Positions 6,100 through 13,485 of a stretch of 17,555 nucleotides of DNA are shown here, piece after piece. The notes under the pieces were generated by a model, which ran no database searches, was not told the DNA's origin, and saw only the letters and a program-made list of their open reading frames with translations. Position 1 is the first letter of the stretch. Each line of letters opens with the position of its first letter. The translations under genes and the position numbers were made by a program. The stretch comes from Alphaproteobacteria bacterium. GTDB lineage: Bacteria > Pseudomonadota > Alphaproteobacteria > UBA8366. The stretch lies in NCBI GenBank assembly GCA_029861675.1, contig JAOTYV010000070.1, positions 1 to 17,555 on the forward strand, in the 5' to 3' direction.

Positions 6100-7647
6100 A
6101 TGAAAGTTCCCCGCTCAATATTTTCAGCAATGTATGTCGTAGCGGGCCTCGCCGGTGCGTTTTACCCGGAGTTGGCGGTCGCAGACGCAAAGATGACGAA
6201 CTTCAAACCGAGTGTCCATGGGTTCAAGTTCGACAACGGATTCGTGAACAATTTCATCAGCGGTATCGATGTACGGACGACCGGGCTTTGCGGCGGCATG
6301 TCTTATACGGCGCTCGACTACTTCAACAAGCGGGTGAAGCACACCAATCAGGATTACAGGCCGGCTGAACACACCAAATTGCGGAAGTATATCTATGGCC
6401 GGCAGGTGGATTCATTGAAACCAAATTTGGACAAATGGGCCGAACTGGGCTTCAATCCGGGCGGTGCTCGCAACTCGGAATTTTTCAATTGGGGATTGCA
6501 AGGAACCAGGGGCGGCCGGTTACAGGAACTGAAAATTTACATTGACCGGGGCATTCCCGTACCACTGGGATTGCAAAGTTGCGGCAGAGGTTGCTCAGGT
6601 AATCACCAGGTCGTGGCAATCGGGTACGATTTGGGACGCTACAAAGGGGATTTGAAGGCGTACAAGGAAGAATTGAAAATCTATACGTATGACCCAAATT
6701 TTCCCGGCAGGAAAATGACTTTGGTTCCAGACGTTAGAAATAAACGTTATTATTACAAGAATAATCCGAGTTCAAAGTGGCAGGCCTATTTCGTTGACCG
6801 AAAATATCGGGTCAAAACGCCGCTGCGTTACAAGCCAAAAAACTGGCCCCGGGACGGGAGAGTGCACGCCCTGGTGGTCGGCATGCGTACTGGCGATGAT
6901 GACCTCAGGGGCGGCAGAGACAATCTCGACATTACGGTCAAAATCCTTGGCGGCTTCACCAAAACCTTCCGGAACGTGAACCACGGCGCAAGATGGGTGG
7001 TCGGCAGTTCGCAATGGGTGGAGCTGCCATTTGGCGCATCGGTCGACCCAACCAAGATCGCTTCGGTGACACTGTCAACGAATTTCCGCGGCGGCGTCGG
7101 CGGCGATAACTGGGACCTTCAAAATCTCGCCATCAGGGCGTACGGGAATGGCGTGCGGAAGGACCTGTATTACCAGGGTCGTGGTCGCCGCACTCCGCTG
7201 GTCCGATTCACCGGGCATAAAAAGAAATTCAACGTCACGCTGCGAAAGGCGACTGTGCCTCGGGGCCATGTACGTGCGCTTGAATTCCGGTTCACGACCG
7301 GGAACGACGACCTGCGCGGCGGAAACGACAATGTAAATGTGACGGTCGGTTTCAAGGACGGCAGACATGAGCGGTTCAGGAACGCCAACGATGCCAGAAA
7401 ATGGCACAACGGCACTACGCACACCGTGAAATATGAGCTTATTCGGCCGGTCCACCCAAGCTATCTAAAGAACATCAGTCTGAACACCACGTTCCGTGGT
7501 GGCATGGGCGGCGACAACTGGAACCTTAACAAGTTTGAAGTTTTCGCGGTGATCGACGGGCGGGCGAGGCGAATTTTCTCGCGGAGCGGAAATCCGTTGG
7601 TCCGCTTTACCGGAAAACGAAGATCCTACGTTGCGACAGTAAAATAG
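6100..7647 (+). CDS. Secreted papain-like putative cysteine peptidase with two tandem C-terminal modules
   Basis: From ATG 6100 the 515-residue protein begins with a signal peptide: basic MKVPR, a hydrophobic core at about 7-27, and an AVA-DA cleavage site near 29. Residues 40-235 form a domain with Cys in TTGLCGGMSYTALDYF (C64), His in SGNHQVVAIGYD (H169) and Asp in YTYDPNFPG (D198), an order and setting like papain-fold or C39-like cysteine peptidases. I see no clear oxyanion Gln upstream of C64, so activity is not certain. Two copies of a roughly 125-residue beta-rich module follow, at about 255-381 and 391-514. Each has TG(D/N)DDLRGGxDN, then STNFRGGVGGDNW or TTFRGGMGGDNW, then LVRFTG. 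They resemble modules often attached to secreted lectins and hydrolases and could bind calcium or glycans, which is inference. An alternative start at 5866 has a stronger ribosome site. A hairpin follows at 7704. Confidence 0.75.
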   Translation: MKVPRSIFSAMYVVAGLAGAFYPELAVADAKMTNFKPSVHGFKFDNGFVNNFISGIDVRTTGLCGGMSYTALDYFNKRVKHTNQDYRPAEHTKLRKYIYGRQVDSLKPNLDKWAELGFNPGGARNSEFFNWGLQGTRGGRLQELKIYIDRGIPVPLGLQSCGRGCSGNHQVVAIGYDLGRYKGDLKAYKEELKIYTYDPNFPGRKMTLVPDVRNKRYYYKNNPSSKWQAYFVDRKYRVKTPLRYKPKNWPRDGRVHALVVGMRTGDDDLRGGRDNLDITVKILGGFTKTFRNVNHGARWVVGSSQWVELPFGASVDPTKIASVTLSTNFRGGVGGDNWDLQNLAIRAYGNGVRKDLYYQGRGRRTPLVRFTGHKKKFNVTLRKATVPRGHVRALEFRFTTGNDDLRGGNDNVNVTVGFKDGRHERFRNANDARKWHNGTTHTVKYELIRPVHPSYLKNISLNTTFRGGMGGDNWNLNKFEVFAVIDGRARRIFSRSGNPLVRFTGKRRSYVATVK

Positions 7648-7703
7648 GTTGATGCGACGAGTTCTATTTCACCGTGACGCCATATCGCATGGTCGGTATG
7701 AAA

Positions 7704-7733
7704 GCAGAAGGCGGCCCCCGTCCCGCCTTCTGC
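7704..7733 (+). terminator. Strong GC hairpin after secreted-protein gene
   Basis: GCAGAAGGCGG (7704-7714) and CCGCCTTCTGC (7723-7733) form a perfect 11-bp stem with an 8-base loop, 57 bases after the stop at 7647. No T run follows, so it may be a Rho-independent-like stem, an mRNA-stabilising hairpin, or a bidirectional element. The rest of 7648-7936 holds no gene I can support. Confidence 0.5.
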
Positions 7734-7936
7734 TCCACGACAGACGGAACTTAATCTCGCCGAATATTACCGCGGGGCCCATCACCGAGTTGGCCCGTGC
7801 GATATTTGGTAGCCTCAGTGCAACTGACTGGCCGCCATACGCGAGCCACTGCTCGGTCGCCGGTGCGGTAGCGCCGGCGACAGGCGCGTCCTACTCTATT
7901 GCCATGTGAAAAACAAAAGGATTCCCTTTTCAACCG

Positions 7937-9550
7937 ATGGCAGCCGGAACTCACGTTGTCAGAATGGCGTCACGCCTCCTCCCGCTCATTCTCGCAATCA
8001 TGCTGTCGCTCCCGTCCGGCGCGCGAGCGGACGTCGTATCGTGCCGCTCCCTTGCGCTCGACCCGGTCGACAGCAGGGGCAACCATCTTCTCGATCGGTA
8101 TCATACCCGCAGCGACGGGATTGGGGGCTTGGGCTGCTGGGTGCACAAACACCCGAACGGCAAAGATTTCGTCGTGACGCCGCACAGCTGGGGCCTGACC
8201 CCGACACCAGGAAAAATGGGGCTGATCTCGGACACAATGACGGCGATGATCGATTCGAGGCGCGCTCTCGTACAACTCGGCAGGTTGAATCGACAACACT
8301 TCTTCCTATTGAACGACATTCACGCCAGCGTCGAAGCTTATTGGCCGCACGAAAATCAATGCTGGATGGAGGCCGGTCCGCGCGCCGGCATGGTCGGATG
8401 GAGATCGGATCGACGCTCGTTCAAAGGCAGCGTGGCGCATGAAGTTGGCCATTGTTTTCTGATGGAAAATATTCCCGGCTACAAGCCGGCCACCGCTAGG
8501 GCCATCGATCGCTGGTGGGACGAGAGCGGAGCCGAATTTCTGTCCGCCCTCGTCTATAAGGATCTGAACCACGAGCACGGACACGCTATGAATTTCGACC
8601 TGGATTTGTGGCCATTTACGCAGCCATACGGCGCCTATGTGCTGCTCCAGCATTATGCGAACGCCAGCGGTGATCAGGCAGTTATCAAACTTTTGCGGCA
8701 GATGTTCCGGCGACGAACCGAAACACAGCTGCGTGCCTATTTGCGAAGCATCGGATTCGATGCCGTATTTCACGATTTCGCCGCAACTCATTACCGAAGC
8801 CGCGTCGCCGACCCCGGCGGCGGCAACATCCCGAGGGAAGAGGTCGTGGGCTCCCGCCACATCGAGGATTTGTCTCCATCGGGGAGTGATGTCCACCTTT
8901 CCGCCATGAATCACTCTCGACTCGGTATCGCCGAGCTGACGATACCTGCCAAATATAATCTGGCGATTTCGCCCCCCGAACATGATTCCGTCCGACTCCA
9001 TAACTCGCTGCTCAATGGCGCCTCCTTGATCGCGAACTGGAACGGGCAGGTGCGGATCGGAGCGGACTGCGATAATCGACGGGATATCAAATTGCTCATT
9101 ACCCACCTTGGCGATAATGCTCTGGACGACCTACACGTCTCATACCGGCTGACGCTCGAACCAGAGTGCGAAGAGCGCCCGCCCACCCCGGCGGACGAAG
9201 TCGCCTGTATCAAACCGGGGAGAAAATCAAATCCCGCCAATTACGGCAGCGGCCTAGCCGGGTGCATGCTGCGATGCGCCGATCGATGCTGGTGCGATAA
9301 CAAACCGATGTGGGCGAACCGTCCGGTAACGCTTGCCGAATGCAATGCATATTATCCCGGAGGGACGAAGTCCCATGTTCCCACAACGGGTAATACAATT
9401 TGTGGGGGGATAATCAGGTCAAACCCGAAACGACGGCGCCCTACAACCGCCAAAGATGTTTTAGGAACGCATTGTCAGATTAAATGTTCGAAGCAGTGTG
9501 GCGCAACGGGGCGAACGTTCCGGCCGGCGTCGAAGGCACGCCATCGATAG
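7937..9550 (+). CDS. Secreted HExxH zinc metallopeptidase-like protein with Cys-rich tail
   Basis: This protein of up to 537 residues starts with a signal peptide (RLLPLILAIMLSLPSGARA, cleavage near residue 31). ATG 7964 is an alternative, shorter start directly at the signal peptide, and neither start has a strong ribosome site. The zinc motif AHEVGHCF (H168, E169, H172) is followed 24 residues later by WWDESGAEF, where E196 is a likely third ligand, as in gluzincin-type MA-clan peptidases. Residues about 205-300 are helical (YGAYVLLQHYANASGDQAV), and about 305-410 is a beta-rich region. From C411 onwards a Cys-rich tail includes AGCMLRCADRCWCDNK, GNTICGG and HCQIKCSKQCG. The paired spacing suggests disulphides in an exported domain. 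The same frame continues Cys-rich after the TAG at 9548-9550. It lies 289 bases downstream of the other secreted putative peptidase. I cannot assign a family or substrate. Confidence 0.72.
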   Translation: MAAGTHVVRMASRLLPLILAIMLSLPSGARADVVSCRSLALDPVDSRGNHLLDRYHTRSDGIGGLGCWVHKHPNGKDFVVTPHSWGLTPTPGKMGLISDTMTAMIDSRRALVQLGRLNRQHFFLLNDIHASVEAYWPHENQCWMEAGPRAGMVGWRSDRRSFKGSVAHEVGHCFLMENIPGYKPATARAIDRWWDESGAEFLSALVYKDLNHEHGHAMNFDLDLWPFTQPYGAYVLLQHYANASGDQAVIKLLRQMFRRRTETQLRAYLRSIGFDAVFHDFAATHYRSRVADPGGGNIPREEVVGSRHIEDLSPSGSDVHLSAMNHSRLGIAELTIPAKYNLAISPPEHDSVRLHNSLLNGASLIANWNGQVRIGADCDNRRDIKLLITHLGDNALDDLHVSYRLTLEPECEERPPTPADEVACIKPGRKSNPANYGSGLAGCMLRCADRCWCDNKPMWANRPVTLAECNAYYPGGTKSHVPTTGNTICGGIIRSNPKRRRPTTAKDVLGTHCQIKCSKQCGATGRTFRPASKARHR

Positions 9551-9762
9551 CTGTGTCGCGACTTTCGTCCAAATGTTTGCCAATGTGTTGCCAGGGCATC
9601 GACACGTTAACGGCACTGTCATCACGTTAATTGCCCCGACTTCAATCGTCGCTTCAGCGTCGCGTGCCGGGATGCGAACCTGCGCCCGTCAGGTTATGCG
9701 GGTGACGAGGAATGGTATGTTGATCGCTGTGATCGTCGACCGGTAGAGCGAGGGACGAGGGA
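9551..9762 (+). other. Cys-rich in-frame continuation after metallopeptidase stop (possible decayed tail)
   Basis: In the frame of the metallopeptidase, the sequence after TAG (9548-9550) reads LCRDFRPNVCQCVARASTR, stops at TAA (9608-9610), then reads RHCHHVNCPDFNRRFSVACR and on to EEWYVDRCDRRPVE before running into the GMC gene. Seven Cys codons in about 63 is well above chance in this composition and matches the preceding tail, so the gene may once have been longer. A different frame from ATG 9484 (MFEAVWRNGANVPAGVEGTP) also looks protein-like, so the true frame history is uncertain. No separate gene is called here. Confidence 0.35.
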
Positions 9763-11376
9763 ATGGCAGACAATACGTTTGATTACATTGTCGTGGGATC
9801 CGGATCCGCCGGCGGCATCGTAGCGGCCCGCCTCAGCGAGAACGGCAAGCACCGGGTGCTCTGTCTTGAGGCCGGTCACAAGGATCAAACGCACTTCTGG
9901 ACCAAGATCCCCGCAGGCGCGGCTTTCCTATTCGACGATCCGGCCGTTAACTGGCGCTACTGGTCGGAGCCGAACGAGGCCCATGGGAAACGACAATTGT
10001 ACGTCCCGCGCGGAAAAATTCTCGGCGGGTCAAGCGCCATCAATGGCATGGTCTATGTCAGGGGCCAGAAGCAGGATTACGATCACTGGGCACAGTTGGG
10101 CTGCATCGGATGGAGTTACGAAGATGTGCTGCCCATGTTCAAGAAAATAGAGAGTTACGAGGGCGGTACCGATGCGCATCGCGGCCGCGGCGGCCCCGTC
10201 AGGATTACCGAAGCCTCAAAGGTGACGCCGTTCTACGACCTCCTGATGCAATCAGCGGAAAAGATCGGCATCCCGCGCAACCCCGACTACAACGGCGACA
10301 ATCAGGAAGGTATCGCGATGGCGCAGGGGTCGATCCACAAAGGACGACGCCAAAGTACGGCGGTCTGCTATCTCGAGCCGGCGCGCAAGCGCCCCAACCT
10401 GACGATCCAGTCCGGCGCCGAAGCGACGTCGCTAATCATGGAAGGTAAGTGCTGCGTCGGACTGCGGTATCAAATGGGCGGCGAAGCTCGTGAGGCCCGC
10501 GCCACCCGCGAGGTCATTGTCAGTTGCGGGACCATCAACTCGCCGAAACTTCTGGAGCTGTCGGGGATCGGCCAGCCTGAGGTTCTCCAACGGCACGGCA
10601 TTGACGTTGTCCACGCGTTGGCGGGTGTCGGTGAAAACCTGCGGGATCACTTCGCGCCGCTCTTGAAGTATGCCATCACCGCGGAAAATATTTCACAAGC
10701 GGATATCAGCCACGGCTGGAGATTCATCCGCGAGGGGTTGCGCTACATCCTGTTCCGCAAAGGATTCATCGCCCAATCGATGGGCGCCGCGCGGATCTTC
10801 TTCCGAACCCGTGAGGGTTTGGAATCCCCCGACGCCATGATGGCGGTCATTCCCTATATTCCGATCCTGGAGAACGGCCGGCGACGCATCTCCCGACAGC
10901 GCGGTCTCAGCCTGTACGCCCACACGCAACGAACCGAAAGCACCGGCAGCGTTCATATCAAATCTGCCCGCCCGGAGCAGGAACCCGCCATTGACTATAA
11001 CTTCCTCGATAGCGAATACGACCGCCAGACGAATATCCTGGCGGTGCGCAAGGCGCGGGAACTGATCGCGGCGCCGCCGCTGAGCGGCGTGGTAGGGGAA
11101 GAACTCGAACCCGGCGCGGACGTCCAGACGGACGAGGAACTCCTTGAGTACATGCGGAACCACGGTCAGACCACCTATCATCCGACGGGCACCTGCAAGA
11201 TGGGCCGCGATCCGATGGCAGTTGTCGACGAGAAGCTCCGTGTCCACGGCCTGCAGGGCCTACGGGTTGCCGACGCCTCGATCATGCCGACGATGACGTC
11301 GGGGAACACCAACGCTCCCAGCATGATGATCGGCGAAAAGTGTGCGGATATGATCCTGGCGGAGGCGATGGATTAA
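9763..11376 (+). CDS. GMC-family FAD-dependent oxidoreductase (choline dehydrogenase-like)
   Basis: This 537-residue GMC oxidoreductase has a dinucleotide-binding motif (VVGSGSAGG, 10-18), signature 1 around PRGKILGGSSAINGMVYVRG, signature 2 at GTINSPKLLELSGIG, and the catalytic His-Asn pair in TTYHPTGTCKMG (H473) and GNTNAPSMMIGEK (N517). The family oxidises an alcohol at FAD, as in choline, alkanol or polyethylene-glycol dehydrogenases; the exact alcohol cannot be inferred, and betA identity is not claimed. There is no signal peptide or membrane segment. The ATG at 9763 follows a GAGGGACGAGGG purine stretch. The gene is complete, and its TAA (11374-11376) is immediately followed by the apparent end of an IS6-like relic. 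No aldehyde dehydrogenase or sulfatase is adjacent, so it does not look like a classical betaine operon. It could be expressed alone or with the Cys-rich tail region upstream. Confidence 0.93.
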   Translation: MADNTFDYIVVGSGSAGGIVAARLSENGKHRVLCLEAGHKDQTHFWTKIPAGAAFLFDDPAVNWRYWSEPNEAHGKRQLYVPRGKILGGSSAINGMVYVRGQKQDYDHWAQLGCIGWSYEDVLPMFKKIESYEGGTDAHRGRGGPVRITEASKVTPFYDLLMQSAEKIGIPRNPDYNGDNQEGIAMAQGSIHKGRRQSTAVCYLEPARKRPNLTIQSGAEATSLIMEGKCCVGLRYQMGGEAREARATREVIVSCGTINSPKLLELSGIGQPEVLQRHGIDVVHALAGVGENLRDHFAPLLKYAITAENISQADISHGWRFIREGLRYILFRKGFIAQSMGAARIFFRTREGLESPDAMMAVIPYIPILENGRRRISRQRGLSLYAHTQRTESTGSVHIKSARPEQEPAIDYNFLDSEYDRQTNILAVRKARELIAAPPLSGVVGEELEPGADVQTDEELLEYMRNHGQTTYHPTGTCKMGRDPMAVVDEKLRVHGLQGLRVADASIMPTMTSGNTNAPSMMIGEKCADMILAEAMD

Positions 11377-11556
11377 GGTGGCGCCAGACAAACCTGAAAC
11401 CGCCCGCTCAGGAACGGTCCGAGGCGTTCAGGCCGCCAACCGACGCCACTTGGCCAGAGCGCCAGAGCGGTTCTGCTTGAAGATATCCCGGCGATTGCGG
11501 TGGCGATCCTGATTGAAATGAGTGTGGATCGCGCGGGCTGAGCGGAAGCGCAGCGC
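11377..11556 (-). mobile_element. 3'-end relic of an IS6-family insertion sequence
   Basis: The transposase C-terminal relic (11428-11556) is followed, 51 bases beyond its stop, by GGTGGCGCCAGACAAACC at 11377-11394. Ungapped against the end of the better-preserved element at 16813, it matches 10 of 18 positions including GG and CAGAC. The 51-base spacing is close to the 54 bases seen there. The boundary coincides with the last base of the GMC stop codon. The far end is lost before the hydrolase stop at 11576. Confidence 0.5.
11428..11556 (-). pseudogene. IS6-family transposase C-terminal fragment
   Basis: About 42 residues survive, including AIHTHFNQDRHRNRRDIFKQ and NRSGALAKWRRLAA before the stop. 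They align closely with the C-terminus of the transposase at 16258-16759 (FNHDRHLNRRDIFKEKCSTA then LAEWRQLAA). The catalytic DDE residues are all upstream of what remains, so it cannot be active. It lies between the convergent GMC and alpha/beta-hydrolase genes. Confidence 0.75.
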
Positions 11557-11575
11557 CGTAATGTAGACGGGCGCG

Positions 11576-12343
11576 CTATTCCGCCGCCTCCGCCAGAACC
11601 GCGGGCGCGTTCGTCGCCATGAAGCCGCGGATGTGGCGCACCGCGAGATCGATCTTCCGGTCGTTCTCTTTCCAGGGGTAGAGGCTGACCTGCGCGTTCG
11701 GCGCCAGCAGGGCCGTCTCCATCGCCGTCGCGTAGGGATGCGCCGGAATATCGTCCGGCAGGACCAGCACCGGCGTCTGGCAGTTGCGCACGAAGTCGCG
11801 GTCGACGGTGAACACGAAATCCGCCCGCTTCGTGTACATGTTGTTGAGGTAGTCGGAGACCATCTCCATGGTGATCTCGGGCCGCCGCTTGCAGAACTCG
11901 GCCGCCCAGCCCGTAATGTTGTTTTGGTAGAAGATATCCGGCACATTGGAGCTGTAGCCGCTCGGATGCACGAGCACCGCGGAGACGACGCGGTCCCCCG
12001 CGCGCTTCAGCAGGTTCCAGATCATGGGACCACCGATGCAGAAGCCCATCACCATGAACCGGTCGATCCCGAGATGGTCCATCAGGCCGAGCTGGTCGTC
12101 GGTGAAGCCGTCCCATGTCCGCTCGATCTCGAGCGGGCCCTCCGACTGACCGCCATTGGCGTTGCGCAGGTCCAGCGCGACGACGCGATAGGTGTCGCTG
12201 AATTCCTCCAGCGGATTGAAGGCATGGTTGGCGAGCCCCGCCATGGTCGCGTTCAGTCCGCCGCCGGGAATAACCAGCAGCGGGAAGCCGGAACCGGCCT
12301 CCTCGTAATGGATCTGCACGGGACCGTTTTCATAGATTGGCAT
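11576..12343 (-). CDS. Alpha/beta hydrolase with a cysteine nucleophile
   Basis: This 255-residue alpha/beta hydrolase has an oxyanion-region loop IPGGGLN (25-31), a DLR(N)ANGGQS segment after strand 4, and a nucleophile elbow VMGFCIGGPM with C102 where most family members carry Ser (GxSxG). Later PVLVLPDDIPAHP offers the acid residue and VRHIRGFM a candidate His. A Cys nucleophile is known in dienelactone hydrolase (GYCLGG), so an esterase, lactonase or dienelactone-type reaction is possible. The rest looks like a general alpha/beta hydrolase rather than canonical ClcD. The ATG at 12343 follows AGGAG with good spacing and is preferred to the earlier one at 12415. It is divergent from the YghU-like gene across 159 bases, so the two may share regulation. 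It is cytoplasmic, with no signal peptide. Confidence 0.85.
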   Translation of the reverse strand: MPIYENGPVQIHYEEAGSGFPLLVIPGGGLNATMAGLANHAFNPLEEFSDTYRVVALDLRNANGGQSEGPLEIERTWDGFTDDQLGLMDHLGIDRFMVMGFCIGGPMIWNLLKRAGDRVVSAVLVHPSGYSSNVPDIFYQNNITGWAAEFCKRRPEITMEMVSDYLNNMYTKRADFVFTVDRDFVRNCQTPVLVLPDDIPAHPYATAMETALLAPNAQVSLYPWKENDRKIDLAVRHIRGFMATNAPAVLAEAAE

Positions 12344-12502
12344 GGCGGTTCTCCTTTCCCGATGAGGTATACTGCCGTCGTACAAGTCGTTTCCACCCCG
12401 CTCGCGTACGATCATGCCTCTCTAAAAGGCACCATTCGCCGCGACGGCCACGCATATGGTAACGCTAATTGCAGCCACGGCACCAGGAACGGAGTTCGCA
12501 CA
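12344..12502. promoter_or_regulatory. Divergent intergenic region, hydrolase / yghU-like
   Basis: This 159-base gap separates two divergent genes and must hold both sets of expression signals. The ribosome sites are visible: AGGAG for the minus-strand hydrolase and GGAG (12491-12494), 8 bases before the plus-strand ATG at 12503. I found no convincing sigma-70 promoter pair or long operator palindrome. Confidence 0.4.
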
Positions 12503-13372
12503 ATGACTAAGACCTACACGCCGCCGAAAGTCTGGAAATGGGAAGGTCAGAAGCAGGGGCGGTTTACCGGCACCAACCGCCCGATCGCCGGCGCGACCCA
12601 TGACAAGGAACTGCCCGTCGGCAAGCACCCGCTACAGCTCTATTCGCTGGGCACGCCAAACGGCGTGAAGGTCACGGTGCTGCTGGAGGAGCTGCTGGCG
12701 CAGGGCCATGCGGGCGCCGAATACGACGCCTGGCTGATCCGCATCGGCGATGGCGACCAGTTCGGCAGCGGCTTCGTGGCGGCGAACCCGAACTCCAAGA
12801 TCCCGGCGCTGATGGACCACAGCACCAACCCGCCAACCCGGGTCTTCGAGTCCGGCGCGATTCTGCTGTACCTGGCCGAGAAATTCGGCGCATTCCTGCC
12901 GAGCGATCCGGCGCAGCGTCCGGAATGCCTGTCCTGGCTGTTTTGGCAGATGGGCAGCACCCCGTATCTCGGCGGCGGCTTCGGCCATTTCTACGCCTAT
13001 GCGGAGGAAAAACAGCAATATCCCATCGACCGTTACACGATGGAGACCAAGCGCCAGCTCGACGTGCTCGACCGGCGCCTGGCCGACAACCGCTATATGT
13101 GCGGCGACGAATACACCATCGCCGATATTGCGATCTGGCCTTGGTATGGCGGGCTCGTCATCCTGGACCAGTACGGGGCGACGGAATTCCTCGACGCCAA
13201 ATCCTACACCAACGTGCTGCGCTGGGCGGAGGAAATCCACGCCCGCGAGCCGGTCAAGCGCGGCCGCATGGTCAACCGCCTGCGCGGCGAACCGCATGAA
13301 CAACTCCGCGAACGCCATGACGCCGGGGATTTCGAAACGAAGACGCAGGACAAGATCGAGGCGGCGGACTGA
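12503..13372 (+). CDS. yghU: YghU-type glutathione S-transferase / disulfide-bond reductase
   Basis: This 289-residue protein is nearly the length of E. coli YghU (288) and shares its hallmark N-terminal extension before the thioredoxin fold: YTPPKVWKW, TNRPIAGATHDKELPVGKH, then LYSLGTPNGVKVTVLLEELL. The T51-P-N53 region and N25 correspond to the residues that contact the two glutathiones in this group. The C-terminal helical domain contains the family-typical MGSTPYLGGGFGHFYAYAEEK and YTIADIAIWPWYG. YghU-class enzymes have little classical transferase activity but reduce disulphides and organic peroxides with glutathione. It is cytoplasmic. The ATG at 12503 has GGAG 8 bases upstream. It heads a plus-strand run with the amidohydrolase (113-base gap), an esterase and a VOC protein, where it might support isomerisation or reduction of a catabolic intermediate; that link is inference. 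Confidence 0.93.
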   Translation: MTKTYTPPKVWKWEGQKQGRFTGTNRPIAGATHDKELPVGKHPLQLYSLGTPNGVKVTVLLEELLAQGHAGAEYDAWLIRIGDGDQFGSGFVAANPNSKIPALMDHSTNPPTRVFESGAILLYLAEKFGAFLPSDPAQRPECLSWLFWQMGSTPYLGGGFGHFYAYAEEKQQYPIDRYTMETKRQLDVLDRRLADNRYMCGDEYTIADIAIWPWYGGLVILDQYGATEFLDAKSYTNVLRWAEEIHAREPVKRGRMVNRLRGEPHEQLRERHDAGDFETKTQDKIEAAD

Positions 13373-13485
13373 AGGGGGCGCGGTTTACGCCCGGACCGGG
13401 CGGGATATACCATGGATGGCGTGAAGACTGCGGGCCGCGACAATGAACGATGTGGCTCATGGACAGGGATCAAAGGACAACACCG

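Noticed and set aside
7649..7909. Small open frame after the papain-like gene
   Set aside because: It spans the strong hairpin at 7704-7733, has no ribosome site or recognisable motif, and is Arg/Ser-rich like random GC-rich translation.
9498..9746. 82-codon open frame overlapping the metallopeptidase tail
   Set aside because: It starts inside the Cys-rich coding region without a ribosome site. The metallopeptidase frame explains the Cys pattern better.
13388..13402. CGCCCG-GAC-CGGGCG hairpin after the yghU-like gene
   Set aside because: The 6-bp stem has no T run and is common in GC-rich DNA, too weak to call a terminator.
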